Below, piece by piece: positions 17,001-26,094 of a stretch of 64,000 nucleotides of DNA. The stretch is from positions 1-64,000 of the IMG/VR virus record IMGVR_UViG_3300021093_000047; one strand, given 5' to 3'. Every line of letters starts with the position of its first letter. Position 1 is the stretch's first letter. The position numbers and the translations under genes are program-made. Source of the stretch: a virus. The notes beneath the pieces were generated by a model, which saw only the letters and a list, made by a program, of their open reading frames with translations, ran no database searches and was not told where the DNA came from.

Positions 17001-19172
17001 AAATCCAAAGAGTGAACCAGAACCAACATAAGATTCTGCATTCTTCTCTGTCGCAGCACCAATAAACTTGAATAGTCCTGTTGCTGATGGAATATTTGCT
17101 CTTGCTTCTCCAGCACCAGTAAATGCAAATATACGTCCAGAACCAATATGTGGTGCTGGAGCAAATGCTTGATTTGCAGAACCATTAATTTTGAATAGTT
17201 CTGTTGATTCTGGTGGATTTGCTCCAAGTGATTCTGCAGATCCAGTAAATGCGAAGATACGTCCAGAACCAACATGGGATAGAGATGCTTTTAGTTCCGC
17301 ACTTCCACCAAGAACAAATTGACCAGTTCCAACGTGTATTGGTAATACAAATATTCTTGAGAAACCAGAAATTGATATTTGTACAGAACCAGAAATAAGT
17401 GGTGATTGGGAAACTTGAGTAGATGATTCTAATTTTAGTTTTCCGAATGGGAAAATATTATCTGTTTCTGTTATAAATCCATAATCAACTTTGTTCCATG
17501 GTTTTTGTGGACTTGGAATTTCAGTTATCGTTCCATAGTCATCTTCTAGATTTTCAATTCCAAACTGCGATACAATTTGGTTTCCATAAGTACTAATTTG
17601 GTCATTAGCATAATCAAATATTACATTACTATTACTAATATTAACTGGAGAATCAGATATGAATCCATAATCTAACGAATCAATAGTTACTATTGAAGAC
17701 TCGTTGTAATCATAAGTAACTCTTTCTGCATGACCAACAAATCCAAATAGTGAACCAGATGCAGAATAAGATTCTACATTCTTCTCGACTGCAGAACCAC
17801 TGAAAGCAAATAGATTTGTTTCTGGTTTTGTGATGATAACTCTTGAGTATCCCGAACCAGTAAATGCAGAAAACTGTCCAGAACCAATATGTGGTGCTGG
17901 TGTAACTGTCTCTTTGGCAGAACCATTAATTTTGAATAGTTCTGTTGATTCTGGTGGATTTGCTCCAAGTGATTCTGCAGATCCAGTAAATGCGAAGATA
18001 CGCCCAGAACCAACATGGGATAGAGATGCTTTTAGCTCAGAATCACCACTAATGTTAAATACACCAGAACCAATATGTATTGGTAATACGAATATACGTA
18101 CAACACCAGATATAGATATTTCCGCAGAACCGAAAATAGATGGTGATTGAGAAACTGCAGTTAATGATGATAGTTTTAACTGACCAAATGGAAGTCTAGT
18201 ATCATTATCAGTAATAAATCCATAATTAACTTTGTTCCATGGTTTTTGTGGACTTGGAATTTCAGTTATCGTTCCATAGTCATCTTCTAAATTAGATACA
18301 CCAAATTGAGATACAATTTGGTTTCCATAAGTACTAATTTGGTCATTAGCATAATCAAATATTACATTACTATTGCTGATATTGATTGGAGAATCAGATA
18401 TAAATCCATAATCTAATCCTTCTGGTCTTATTACCGAAGACTCATTATAATCGTATGTAACTTTCTCTGCATGACCAACAAATCCAAATAGTGAACCAGA
18501 ACCAACATAAGATTCTGCATTCTTCTCGACTGCAGAACCTATAAACTTGAATATATTTGTTTCTGCTTTTGTAATGATAACTCTTGATAATCCTGCACCA
18601 GTAAATGTAGAGAAAAGACCAGTTGCAGAATAGTTCCCTCTTGAGAACGCATGAAAAGCACCACCAGAAAAGACGATAATACGATTTTTGCTTTCTGATG
18701 GTGCGTTAGTTGTTGTATATGTTGAACTACTAAATCCGAATAGTTTTCCAATACCATTTTGATTAGCAATTCTGGATTGTTCTGCAGAACCATCTGCTCG
18801 AATTCTTCCAGACCCAACGTGTATTGGTAATACAAATATTTTTGCTTTTCCACTTACGAGGAAAGACAATCCACCAACACTTCTTCTTACTAAAGAAACG
18901 TCAGCAAACTCAGTAGATATACTTAGTTTTCCAAATGGTATATTTTGACGAAGTATTGTTATACTTCCATAATTGAATATTTGCTTCTCACTGGTGATAC
19001 TATCTGTAATTAAACCAAAATCGTCATAATAACTAACAAATTCTCCAATTAATCCATAATCTTCACTTTCAAAAAATATAATGGAGCTAGTGTTATACGA
19101 AAAAACACCTCTCTCTTCTAACTCGCCAGAAGAAAGAGAAGTGTTTTTTCCAGTATAACTAAATACTGCCAT
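14040..19172 (-). CDS. 1710-aa GSG-repeat virion protein
   Basis: A giant repetitive structural protein. Almost the whole chain is built from units of roughly 22-30 residues with the core GSGxLFxFxGxAE... or GSGRIFAFTGSAES..., repeated about fifty times. Longer units with DYGFI and NSNVIFDYANDQISTYGNQI interrupt the series. Three near-identical blocks of ~246 residues follow one another (marker positions at 16831, 17569 and 18310), and many short segments are identical at DNA level, so recent recombination is visible. No catalytic motif. The regular strand-turn periodicity suggests a fibrous beta solenoid. AAGGAG precedes the ATG. Its position among fibre genes suggests a long tail fibre shaft or whisker. 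Confidence 0.85.
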   Translation of the reverse strand: MAVFSYTGKNTSLSSGELEERGVFSYNTSSIIFFESEDYGLIGEFVSYYDDFGLITDSITSEKQIFNYGSITILRQNIPFGKLSISTEFADVSLVRRSVGGLSFLVSGKAKIFVLPIHVGSGRIRADGSAEQSRIANQNGIGKLFGFSSSTYTTTNAPSESKNRIIVFSGGAFHAFSRGNYSATGLFSTFTGAGLSRVIITKAETNIFKFIGSAVEKNAESYVGSGSLFGFVGHAEKVTYDYNESSVIRPEGLDYGFISDSPINISNSNVIFDYANDQISTYGNQIVSQFGVSNLEDDYGTITEIPSPQKPWNKVNYGFITDNDTRLPFGQLKLSSLTAVSQSPSIFGSAEISISGVVRIFVLPIHIGSGVFNISGDSELKASLSHVGSGRIFAFTGSAESLGANPPESTELFKINGSAKETVTPAPHIGSGQFSAFTGSGYSRVIITKPETNLFAFSGSAVEKNVESYSASGSLFGFVGHAERVTYDYNESSIVTIDSLDYGFISDSPVNISNSNVIFDYANDQISTYGNQIVSQFGIENLEDDYGTITEIPSPQKPWNKVDYGFITETDNIFPFGKLKLESSTQVSQSPLISGSVQISISGFSRIFVLPIHVGTGQFVLGGSAELKASLSHVGSGRIFAFTGSAESLGANPPESTELFKINGSANQAFAPAPHIGSGRIFAFTGAGEARANIPSATGLFKFIGAATEKNAESYVGSGSLFGFVGHAERVAYDYNESSVVNLESLDYGFLTETPINISNSNVIFDYANDQISTYGNQIVSQFGVDNPDDYGFITQPTNYGQQKRNYGYITDVENRFPYGRFRFSDDKAAIKASLSHIGSGRIFAFTGAGEARANIPSATGLFKFLGSSQLRALLSHVGSGSLFAIVGGQESVTPKPQIGSGKLTISGAAVEKNAESYVGSGRAKVFSTPVSVHRLFGYNGSGNLQITRISSATIGFSLVHVGSGSLFAIVDGRESVTPKPQIGSGKLTISGAAVEKNAESYVGSGSLFAFGTKTEVKSNAPSATGLFKFFGSSPQAITPAPHIGSGRIFAFTGSAESTTSSLVATVLFKFAGNAIEKNAESYVGSGSLFAFGTKTEVKSNAPSATGLFKFAGNAIEKNTESYFGSGSLFTFISSTESSAATKVSTGLFKFAGNAIEKNTESYFGSGRIFTFDSATSVVVGRLRSDGVLFKLNGSSIVVSSLSEIGSGVLNLRQRVSGLDARSKQRYISGIERKTIVPPTDGALFRATGVVTLFFIYGEVGSGTITLAGNARTQTKPVHLGEGLLSINGSAETPRTRPYIGTGSLFGLISSVTVSASRPPVSGTLFRITGAASERNTESYTGLTEAKLSGNANIIARLKHIGSGKTTIFGSAIEKNTESYIGSGRIFGFTGGAESVGRKLPEFKTLFRITGSGTVRNLYTHVGTGSLFTFVSKTETTSSAETKTTLFKFAGSAAESNTESYTGSGLVRFRTKDSILDINGKVIFVSAQESSTVVPPTSTTLFKFGGAAKTERNTNWTTTGTLFGFGGGAERVSFTPAISTTLFDFVGTAQERKSKSYAGSGSLFGFIGAAESSAVVSTTGGLFRITGSAKESVIPATYVGTGSLFAFVSKTESVTFSPPTTNLFKFTGNAVEKNTEAYLGTGRIFGFQSAGIARVVPYDRTQILFRLSGASKEMFGRAGYVGITQAQFNGISTNRYIEFDSPKPIRIYII
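16829..18374 (-). repeat. Three tandem ~740-bp coding repeats inside the GSG-repeat gene
   Basis: The segment beginning GATACAATTTGGTTTCCATA (plus strand) occurs at 16830, 17568 and 18309 (to within a base), with spacings of about 738 and 741 bp (246 and 247 codons), each time followed by the same ~65-bp stretch. Other blocks in the gene, for example around 15700, 15820 and 15940 and around 16590 and 17075, are also almost identical. All spacings keep the reading frame. Confidence 0.8.
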
Positions 19173-19184
19173 TATGACTCCTTT

Positions 19185-19547
19185 TTAGGTCACTTGAACA
19201 GTGCTTAACGTTCCAGTAGTACTAACACTTAATCTCCACCTTGTACCGTTTGATGCAGTTAGTATTACTCCCTGTGATGTATTTATACCAACTTGTACAT
19301 CACCCAATACATCCAAAGTTGCTCTTGGTACTGTACTTCCAACTCCAACAGCAAATCCAGGAGAAACAATTAAATCACTTGCAACTTGTCCATTTATATC
19401 TAAGTTTTTACTTAATTGGACAGTATCTGCATTTAAATTAATAAAAGCAGGAGAATTAATGTCTATTGTTCCATCTGAAGTAACAGATGAGTATCCATTG
19501 GTGCTTATTAATTTTAGATTTTTTGTCGTAAAATCGGTATCTGCCAT
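19185..19547 (-). CDS. Small fibre-like protein
   Basis: 120 aa. Segments such as TSDGTIDINSPAFINLNADTVQLSKNLDINGQV and VGVGSTVPRATLDVLGDVQVG (each shortened here) match the fibre-head style of the 452-aa and 876-aa proteins in this window (xGTTNPTSKLTVIGDTKI type). It ends with a short beta-hairpin WRLSVSTTGTLSTVQV. It is probably a structural partner or capping piece of a fibre; no enzymatic motif. Confidence 0.65.
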   Translation of the reverse strand: MADTDFTTKNLKLISTNGYSSVTSDGTIDINSPAFINLNADTVQLSKNLDINGQVASDLIVSPGFAVGVGSTVPRATLDVLGDVQVGINTSQGVILTASNGTRWRLSVSTTGTLSTVQVT

Positions 19548-19559
19548 TTTTTTAAATAT

Positions 19560-22139
19560 TTAGGAGTTTGTTCTTGGGTTATATATTACTCTAGATTTCC
19601 CACCTTCAAGACTATTTAAATCTTCCCAATTTGGATCATTTGCTGTTCTTGACTCATTTCCTTGATAAAATCTTCCAGTAGATGTTTGTGTAATAATTGA
19701 ACTCTTCAAATATTTTCTGACATCTCTCCAAGTCCAATTCCTATTATCTTGCATAAGAGTTGATATAAAACCAGCAGCAACTGGACATGCAGCACTTGTT
19801 CCACCAAAACTAGCATCAGATGCTTGAGATATTTTTCCATTAGCACCAATTTGCAAATCTATTTGTGCTGGGGTGTTTTCATAAAAAATCATTTCCCATA
19901 CAACTGTTGGAGATCCAAGAACACCCCCATAATAGGTTGTATGTCCTTCATACCTCACTCTAAAAGTTCTATTTGGAGATAAACCAGAGGTTAGATAATA
20001 TATTCTTTGACAAGAAGCATCTGATGCCGTTATATAAATTTTTGGATATGCGACTCCAGTTGCATTGTAATCATAACTAATTTCCTGATCATAATTTGGT
20101 ACAGAAGACCTTGCTCCAAAAGTTACATAAGAATTTGAATTAACATAAATTTCATTTGTTGTCACACTTCCGAAATTAATATTCCATGGAATTGTAATAT
20201 CCCAAAAACCATCATCATTTCCACCGTATTGAGGATGACCAATTGATGCAGTTACTGTGCTAACTCCTGAAGGACCTACTATTGTATTTGCGATAGAGAC
20301 GATAGTAGCAGAATTATTGACTGTTGTTGTTATTCTACGTCCAGTATTGCTACCAAATGTTAAAGTATCTCCACTCATATATGCAGCAGTTACGGCAATT
20401 CCAATTGCCCCATTAATAACTAAGGATAAACCAGGATATGTATCTGCTCTCACACCAACAGCAGGATATCCACCACGATTTGCTGCCAATGTTCCATCTG
20501 CTGCAGCATAAATGTCAATTTCATTTCCCATATCACTATAGTCTACTTTTCTTTCCTTTCCATCGGGTTGATAATCATCGTCCAATGCACCTACATTTAT
20601 GACTGGGTATTCTCCTGAAGCAGTTTTTCCCAATTGTTGTGGAAATCCTCTTCTATTTGTTGTGTTGTATGCGGTGTAACCAAACTCAGTATGAGTTGCA
20701 GAAATTAGTGAAACTCCAATTCCTTGGGCAGTTGTTGCCCAATAATTATTATAATCTGGATGTGATGGACTTACTTGTTTTTGATTGCTATTTCCTGCAG
20801 CTCCAATAAAAATAACTCCAGAATTAACACATTCATTGCCTGCAGTTACAATAGAACTTGGAGCATGTTCTCCTTTCATTCTTCCACTATCACCAGTAGT
20901 ACCGACATATTTAAAATAACCTGGTGCTGTTCCAGATGTATATGTTACTCCTATTCCACCACTAGTACCTTGTCTATAAAAATAAAATCCATTTGTTAGA
21001 TGTCCTATTGCACGATACCCCCAACTATTACTACTTACTGTTGGATTTCTATTTCCATACTTTGGATTGACTGGTTTATTTTGATGAAAAATTTTTAATA
21101 TATCAAAATATATTTCAATTGCTGGAGAAAAACCACCAATTGAATCAATTAAGAATTTATTTGAATTATACGCCCAACCCATAGTTCTTCCATAGGTTAA
21201 GGCACAGCAAGGAGTTCCATGATCTCCTTCTGCGGAAACTGTACTATTTGAACCGTTGCAATTTGCTCTAGTATAATTAGCAGGAATATTAACAGTACCA
21301 ATTGAAGAAAATTTTGCTGATCTTTGATTAGAAGTTGACCACCAAGATTTTGCAACAGATTCGACTGGTACTGTCGTTCCGTCCCAACGGGTTATTAATC
21401 TACTTCCAGGAGAACCCTCAAACCATTCTGGGTCAATATAGTATGGTGCATCTAGAATTAAATCTAGTAAATCACATGTTCCAGTTGTAGCAGATACTGC
21501 TGCTGGATGCCAACCTGCCTTTAATACATTTCCCCCGATATAATCCACTGGAGAATTTGAAGTTCCAGCATTACTTTGAAATTCTGGATGCCCAAACCAA
21601 CAACCATCATCAGAAACTATTACATCGACATCAAATCCACTTGCATGTCCAGGAACTCTACTCGTTAAAACCTGTCTTGCTCCAGTAGATAAACCAGTTT
21701 GCCAACTATCATTTTTTTGAGAATGTCTTAATAGAGAATATCCACATCTACTAATGTCGGTAGAGTCTGGTGATGCTGGCAATAAATTTCCACCATTAAA
21801 AAAATCTCTATATTGTTTTGTATTATTGTTGTATCTAAATTCTGGTATTACCCCAATTGGGAGATTATATAATTCTCTTGGTCGTGGTTTTGGATATGCC
21901 TCTGTATGTACTTGAGGATCCAAATGAATGTAATGAATTGAGGGGTGATTCTTCAATTCTACTGCTTCTTCATCAGTTAGAAGATAAGATGCTCTTGTTT
22001 CACTAAATTCCTTTAAATCAGCACATTCAACACATCTTGATGGAATGCATGAGTCTATACAACCATCATTTATTAGTTCCTGATGTAATTGTTGCCATTC
22101 TTCTGCCGTACTGCAACCAAGTGTGTATTGATTTTCCAT
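19560..22139 (-). CDS. Subtilisin-like (S8) serine protease, virion-associated
   Basis: 859 aa from the ATG at 22139, chosen because an AGGAGG box lies 11 nt upstream; the frame stays open to a TTG 24 bp earlier. The S8 catalytic triad is readable: Asp in VIVSDDG (~177), His in GDHGTPCC (~307) and Ser in GGTSAACPVAAG (~782), plus the oxyanion Asn in GAAGNSNQ. NSWGYRAIG and VINVGALDDD are further family strands. Two features are unusual: a cysteine-rich N-terminal region, and ~250 residues of beta-rich sequence inserted between the oxyanion Asn and the Ser. Placed in the late fibre operon, it may mature fibre proteins or act on the host surface; both are inferences. Confidence 0.85.
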   Translation of the reverse strand: MENQYTLGCSTAEEWQQLHQELINDGCIDSCIPSRCVECADLKEFSETRASYLLTDEEAVELKNHPSIHYIHLDPQVHTEAYPKPRPRELYNLPIGVIPEFRYNNNTKQYRDFFNGGNLLPASPDSTDISRCGYSLLRHSQKNDSWQTGLSTGARQVLTSRVPGHASGFDVDVIVSDDGCWFGHPEFQSNAGTSNSPVDYIGGNVLKAGWHPAAVSATTGTCDLLDLILDAPYYIDPEWFEGSPGSRLITRWDGTTVPVESVAKSWWSTSNQRSAKFSSIGTVNIPANYTRANCNGSNSTVSAEGDHGTPCCALTYGRTMGWAYNSNKFLIDSIGGFSPAIEIYFDILKIFHQNKPVNPKYGNRNPTVSSNSWGYRAIGHLTNGFYFYRQGTSGGIGVTYTSGTAPGYFKYVGTTGDSGRMKGEHAPSSIVTAGNECVNSGVIFIGAAGNSNQKQVSPSHPDYNNYWATTAQGIGVSLISATHTEFGYTAYNTTNRRGFPQQLGKTASGEYPVINVGALDDDYQPDGKERKVDYSDMGNEIDIYAAADGTLAANRGGYPAVGVRADTYPGLSLVINGAIGIAVTAAYMSGDTLTFGSNTGRRITTTVNNSATIVSIANTIVGPSGVSTVTASIGHPQYGGNDDGFWDITIPWNINFGSVTTNEIYVNSNSYVTFGARSSVPNYDQEISYDYNATGVAYPKIYITASDASCQRIYYLTSGLSPNRTFRVRYEGHTTYYGGVLGSPTVVWEMIFYENTPAQIDLQIGANGKISQASDASFGGTSAACPVAAGFISTLMQDNRNWTWRDVRKYLKSSIITQTSTGRFYQGNESRTANDPNWEDLNSLEGGKSRVIYNPRTNS

Positions 22140-22140
22140 A

Positions 22141-23499
22141 TTAGAGCAATCCTCCTCTTGCAAATCTGTATGTGGTTAAACCAGAAATAGTGGATGCTGG
22201 AGTAATTCTGAGTTGGCAAACTCCAGATGATATCGTTGCTCCGAATGAAACAACAGGAGTATTATTAAAGATAATTGAATATTCTTGTGAATATGCTGTA
22301 GTCCCTCCGACCATTACCACACATTTCTGTGTTTGAATATTGAGACCATTTTCAACATGGATTAAATATTCTAATGATTTAAATGACTTTGTTGAAACTG
22401 GGAATGAATCAAAGGTAAATGCTACTCCAACAGTAGCACTAAATGTTCCTACACCTGTAGATACTGCATATCTCTCGATTTGTAATTTTTCTAATGGATT
22501 TGTGGTTCCTATGCCAACATTAGAGAGAGTGTGGATTCCTATTCCTGTAGATGTCCAATATGATTCTCCCCCTCCTCCTCCTCCTCCAGTGGCACTAATA
22601 GTTACTTGTCCTGTAGAACCACTAAGAATTATATTTGAACCCGCAACTAGTGAAGTTACCACTCCTGATAAATTTACTCCAGAACCACTAAAAGTCGTTG
22701 CAGTTAAAATACCGACAATTTTGGTATCACCTATTACTGTAAGTTTTGATGTTGGATTTATTGTCCCTATACCTACCTTAGAAATTCCATTTATGTAAAT
22801 GTCACTAGTGTATCTTGCCTTTCCTGTTTGATCTACACTAACTATTTGTCCAGGAAGACCAGTAGTTGTTCCTAATCCAACAGATCCCTCTGCATAAAGT
22901 GCAGTTCTTGATTTTAAATGCCAGGCATCAACCCATCCAGGATTGAGAGATGTATTATCATTAATTCCACCAATAGTAACTGTAGGATAACCACCAGAAG
23001 TATCACCAATTCTTAACCAACCTCTTTCATTATTTGATGAATCTTGAATCTTTACAGTTCCACTAACTTGAAATTTTGCTGAAGGATTTGTAATTCCAAT
23101 ACCAACACTTGAAGTAGTATTAATTCCAGAACCAGTTATTGCCCATGGGTTGATAAGACCAGGGATATTATAAAGACCAGATGCATCTCCAATAAATTTA
23201 AAAGCAGTTATTATTCCTGTAGTGTTTATGTTTGCAGTTGATGTTAATGCTGAAGAAATTCCAGAACTTGCAGAATATATTGCGTATGCAGATAAACCAG
23301 AATTATTGGAATATGATGAGATACCAGAAAGAGCAGCATATGAAGAAATACCAGCAGAAGAAGCATAAGTTGCCACTCCTGCTGTTGTTGCATATCCCGA
23401 AGCATTCAAATTTTGAAGTTGTTCTACGTCAACAGCAATAGAATTAATTACTAATCTCTGTTGTTCAAAAGTTGAATTAATACCTACATTTCTAGCCAT
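22141..23499 (-). CDS. Fibre-like protein with YASSAGIS repeats and Gly-stalk
   Basis: 452 aa. After MARNVGINSTFEQQRLVINSIA, residues ~35-85 are repeats of the type ATYASSAGISSYA, like those in the 876-aa protein at 42413-45043. They are followed by VGIGTTNP-type short units, a GGGGGGGES linker (~305) and a compact C-terminal domain (SYWTSTGIG ... YRFARGGL). The pattern is that of a trimeric fibre: repeat shaft, flexible glycine stalk, head. The gene ends 2 bp before the protease start and is preceded by a terminator, so it begins a new transcription unit. Confidence 0.8.
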   Translation of the reverse strand: MARNVGINSTFEQQRLVINSIAVDVEQLQNLNASGYATTAGVATYASSAGISSYAALSGISSYSNNSGLSAYAIYSASSGISSALTSTANINTTGIITAFKFIGDASGLYNIPGLINPWAITGSGINTTSSVGIGITNPSAKFQVSGTVKIQDSSNNERGWLRIGDTSGGYPTVTIGGINDNTSLNPGWVDAWHLKSRTALYAEGSVGLGTTTGLPGQIVSVDQTGKARYTSDIYINGISKVGIGTINPTSKLTVIGDTKIVGILTATTFSGSGVNLSGVVTSLVAGSNIILSGSTGQVTISATGGGGGGGESYWTSTGIGIHTLSNVGIGTTNPLEKLQIERYAVSTGVGTFSATVGVAFTFDSFPVSTKSFKSLEYLIHVENGLNIQTQKCVVMVGGTTAYSQEYSIIFNNTPVVSFGATISSGVCQLRITPASTISGLTTYRFARGGLL

Positions 23500-23534
23500 A
23501 ATTCCTTTTAGTCTATTGATAAAAAATTATAAAG

Positions 23535-23565
23535 AAAAAATAAGGGGATTACATTTGCAATCCCC
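23535..23565 (-). terminator. Rho-independent terminator after the 459-aa structural gene
   Basis: On the minus strand GGGGATT ... AATCCCC (7-bp stem, 8-nt loop) is followed by TTATTTTTT, 31 bp past the stop of the 23596-24975 gene. Confidence 0.8.
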
Positions 23566-23595
23566 ACATGATAAATATATTCTTTTTTTGAAAAA

Positions 23596-24975
23596 TCAGT
23601 CGAGGCTGATGTTTAGAGTAACCTTAATTTGGTCTCCGTTGTTCTGAATGTTGTATGGACCGTTTGTAAATCTTTCAGCAAACATGATGCTACTGTAAAG
23701 AGTTGCACTTCCAACTCCAGCAAGTGCGGGAGATGTTCTGAAAACGTTTGTTCCTACAGTCTCAAAAATTGTATATGTTGAAGATGAAGTTGTAGTGTTT
23801 GCTGTTCCTGCTGCAATGTAAATTACATCTCCACGGACTAATCCGTGGTTTAAAGCGGTTACTTCACTGAAATTGAAATAGACAGTAGCACCAGTAGCAG
23901 CCTGAATGTTGTTTACTAGGTTATTGCTTAAGTAAACAATTCTCTGACTTTCATCAAAACCAGTTACTAAAGTATTTGATGGGATTGCATTAACTTCCCC
24001 AACAACGTTTCCGTGAGTAACTGCCATACCCACAGTAATGTTTTCTCCAACATTTTCTGTAAAGGTAACAATTCCAGTAACTGTGGTTGTGTTTCCTTTA
24101 TCTAGTACAATAGTATTAGTACCAGCAACACCTACAACTCTTGCGTTTGCTGCAACTCCAGTTCCAACAACTCTCTGATTTGTTGTGATGCCAGTTGGAT
24201 TGTCAACTGTTACTATGAACTGTCCAGTTGAACCAACTCCAGTTGGACTATATTTTTTATCAAACAGGGTTACGTAGTTTCTACCAATAGTTCCTGTTGT
24301 CTGAGTTTTCGCAACTGCTACTGCGGTTGAAACTGATGCAGCATCTTGAACACCATGAATTTCAACAGGCATATTATTTGCTCTTACCAAATAATAACCA
24401 TACTGATTATTAGCAGCAGAACTAAATGTAAATGTTTGCTCTGGATATGATGCAGTGGTTGTTCCTCTACCAAATTCTAATGATTGGTTTAAGAATGTAC
24501 CAGTGTTTGGAACGGTTAGGACGATTGTGTTTCCATCAATAGCAGCAACTGTAGCACGGTTGCCAACACCACCACCAGAAACGTAATGACCAACTGCGAT
24601 GTTTGTGGTTGATGATACGGTGATTGTATACTGGTTTACAGTTCCAGAACCATTTGTAGTAACAATTGGAGTAGTAATTGTTCTAACATTCCATGAGTTT
24701 CCATTGAGCAAAATACCAAATTGCTCTGAATAATCTTGGTCAAATCTATTATTGATTACTCTTGGATATCCGTTAGATGGATCAGTTCCGTAACCAACGT
24801 TACCAGAAGCATTAAATGGTTCATAATATTTAATTTGATCAGGAACATCAGATTCCGCTGGGGTTGTGTCACTTGAATATAGCTTAAGAATTAAATTTCT
24901 TGGGATTTCGTGATTGCTATTTACAAGGTATCTTAGGGATTGAAGTTCGCCACAATCTGGTACTAATAGTGCCAT
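23596..24975 (-). CDS. Conserved-looking structural protein (459 aa)
   Basis: Starts MALLVPDCGELQSLRYLVNS; the N-terminal ~90 residues form an alpha/beta head (NLILKLYSSDTTPAESD, IKYYEPFNASG). The rest is beta-rich with repeated TVSSTTNIAVGHYVSGGGVG and IVTVDNPTGITTNQRVVGTGV-type units of ~60 residues. The C-terminus returns to MFAERFTNGPYNIQNNGDQI. I know this layout only as an unnamed virion protein of cyanomyoviruses. It has a TAGGAG box and a perfect late-promoter octamer 44 bp upstream. Confidence 0.75.
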   Translation of the reverse strand: MALLVPDCGELQSLRYLVNSNHEIPRNLILKLYSSDTTPAESDVPDQIKYYEPFNASGNVGYGTDPSNGYPRVINNRFDQDYSEQFGILLNGNSWNVRTITTPIVTTNGSGTVNQYTITVSSTTNIAVGHYVSGGGVGNRATVAAIDGNTIVLTVPNTGTFLNQSLEFGRGTTTASYPEQTFTFSSAANNQYGYYLVRANNMPVEIHGVQDAASVSTAVAVAKTQTTGTIGRNYVTLFDKKYSPTGVGSTGQFIVTVDNPTGITTNQRVVGTGVAANARVVGVAGTNTIVLDKGNTTTVTGIVTFTENVGENITVGMAVTHGNVVGEVNAIPSNTLVTGFDESQRIVYLSNNLVNNIQAATGATVYFNFSEVTALNHGLVRGDVIYIAAGTANTTTSSSTYTIFETVGTNVFRTSPALAGVGSATLYSSIMFAERFTNGPYNIQNNGDQIKVTLNISLD

Positions 24976-25018
24976 TGATAATGTCTCCTAACTCGTTTAT
25001 GAATTAACGTTATATTCT

Positions 25019-25026
25019 TATTTATA
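25019..25026 (-). promoter_or_regulatory. T4-type late promoter (exact TATAAATA)
   Basis: Exact octamer on the minus strand, 44 bp upstream of the ATG at 24975, in the gap after the 235-aa gene. Confidence 0.65.
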
Positions 25027-25038
25027 TATTGTTAAAAA

Positions 25039-25746
25039 TTAAATTTTTAACTTCAAAAATACTGAGCATCTCTGTATTCCAACACAACTCAGCACTTGAA
25101 ATCTCAATACATCACCAAGTTCTAGTGATTTTGTCCATGTCGTAAGATTATCATCTTTATTCTTGTTTTGATTATTTAGTATAGGATACTCGTTTCCTAC
25201 AATAGAACTAAAATTATTTGGAAAATTAGTATAAGATGATTTTTCAATATTAAATGCTATTGTTCCTGTTGTTTCTGATAATATTGTCCACGATTCTAAT
25301 GTTCCCGTAGCATCCAGTGTTAAATATCCCTTATTTCCAGGAGTAATATCTTGAGACCCATTATCAACCATAAAAATAATGGTCCTTGTTAAATCTGCCG
25401 TTGTTTGTAGTGCTATTCCAGAAAAATTTGATCCAGATACTGGGGGATTTGTAAAATATAAAGTATTTCCAGATACTTGATAATCAACAATTGGTCTTAA
25501 AACTATTCCATTAATTGAAATCACCAACTGCTGCTCATTTGCTGGTCTATATGGTTGACCATTTACTGTTAATAAAAAAGATTTAGTGGACCCATTAAAT
25601 TGTACTGATATATTATCCAATATTAAATTAGTATATTGGATACTTCTTAGTGGTGCCTCATAATTTACACCAATATTATATTGGTCTTCTGGAACTAAAT
25701 TAACATTAAAATTGGGAGATGATACTACTACATCGTAGTTGCTCAT
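25039..25746 (-). CDS. Structural protein (235 aa), unknown
   Basis: Overlaps the upstream 111-aa gene by 4 bp (ATGA). Beta-rich, with LLTVNGQPYRPANEQQLVISINGIVLRP and DYQVSGNTLYFTNPPVSGSNF (shortened here), a module that recurs in the 1613-aa protein (FVLINDVLQEP ... LTFTEAPKENS). It ends in a stretch with four cysteine or aromatic residues (CVGIQRCSVFLKLKI). Probably an adaptor within the tail or baseplate periphery; no closer identification. Confidence 0.65.
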   Translation of the reverse strand: MSNYDVVVSSPNFNVNLVPEDQYNIGVNYEAPLRSIQYTNLILDNISVQFNGSTKSFLLTVNGQPYRPANEQQLVISINGIVLRPIVDYQVSGNTLYFTNPPVSGSNFSGIALQTTADLTRTIIFMVDNGSQDITPGNKGYLTLDATGTLESWTILSETTGTIAFNIEKSSYTNFPNNFSSIVGNEYPILNNQNKNKDDNLTTWTKSLELGDVLRFQVLSCVGIQRCSVFLKLKI

Positions 25747-26078
25747 ATACTAACTCCAGGAGTAACTAAAAGACTTCCTTGAACAACTCTTGTATTATAA
25801 TTTGATGGAGATGTAATTACAACATCATAAACATATCTTCCTCCTTCCATTAATGAGGTTTCTGTTTTTGCCATTGAAACCATTATCTTTCCCTGTGGTC
25901 TATCAGGGAAAGAAATAGTAAATGGGTATGTTTTTGATGAATATGGACTCTTTTTGATATAACTTATTGCAGTATAGTTGAATAAGTTCAATCTTGAACC
26001 ATTTTCATTATAAATCGTGAAGGTACTTTGAAAATCTGTACCTTGTTCTAAAACGAGATTTATAATCTTAGCAGACAT
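25743..26078 (-). CDS. Small structural protein (111 aa)
   Basis: INLVLEQGTDFQSTFTIYNENGS at the N-terminus, then AISYIKKSPYSSK and PQGKIMVSMAKTETSLMEGGRYVYDVVI. This is a compact beta-sandwich pattern like that of small baseplate-associated or fibre-attachment proteins in cyanophages. Translationally coupled to the next gene. Function unknown. Confidence 0.65.
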   Translation of the reverse strand: MSAKIINLVLEQGTDFQSTFTIYNENGSRLNLFNYTAISYIKKSPYSSKTYPFTISFPDRPQGKIMVSMAKTETSLMEGGRYVYDVVITSPSNYNTRVVQGSLLVTPGVSI

Positions 26079-26094
26079 TGCAAGAAGTTACTTT

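Noticed and set aside
14393-18853. Several leucine-rich minus-strand open frames inside the 1710-aa gene
   Set aside because: They are alternative frames of the repeated GSG units; their LVLVLV pattern is a by-product of the repeat sequence.
14040-19172. CRISPR array suspected from the regular repeats
   Set aside because: The repeats are coding, in frame, of varying length and without unique spacers of constant size.
19557-19563. CTAAATA late promoter before the 120-aa gene
   Set aside because: Only 10 bp from the start codon, leaving no room for a leader; it overlaps the stop of the protease gene.
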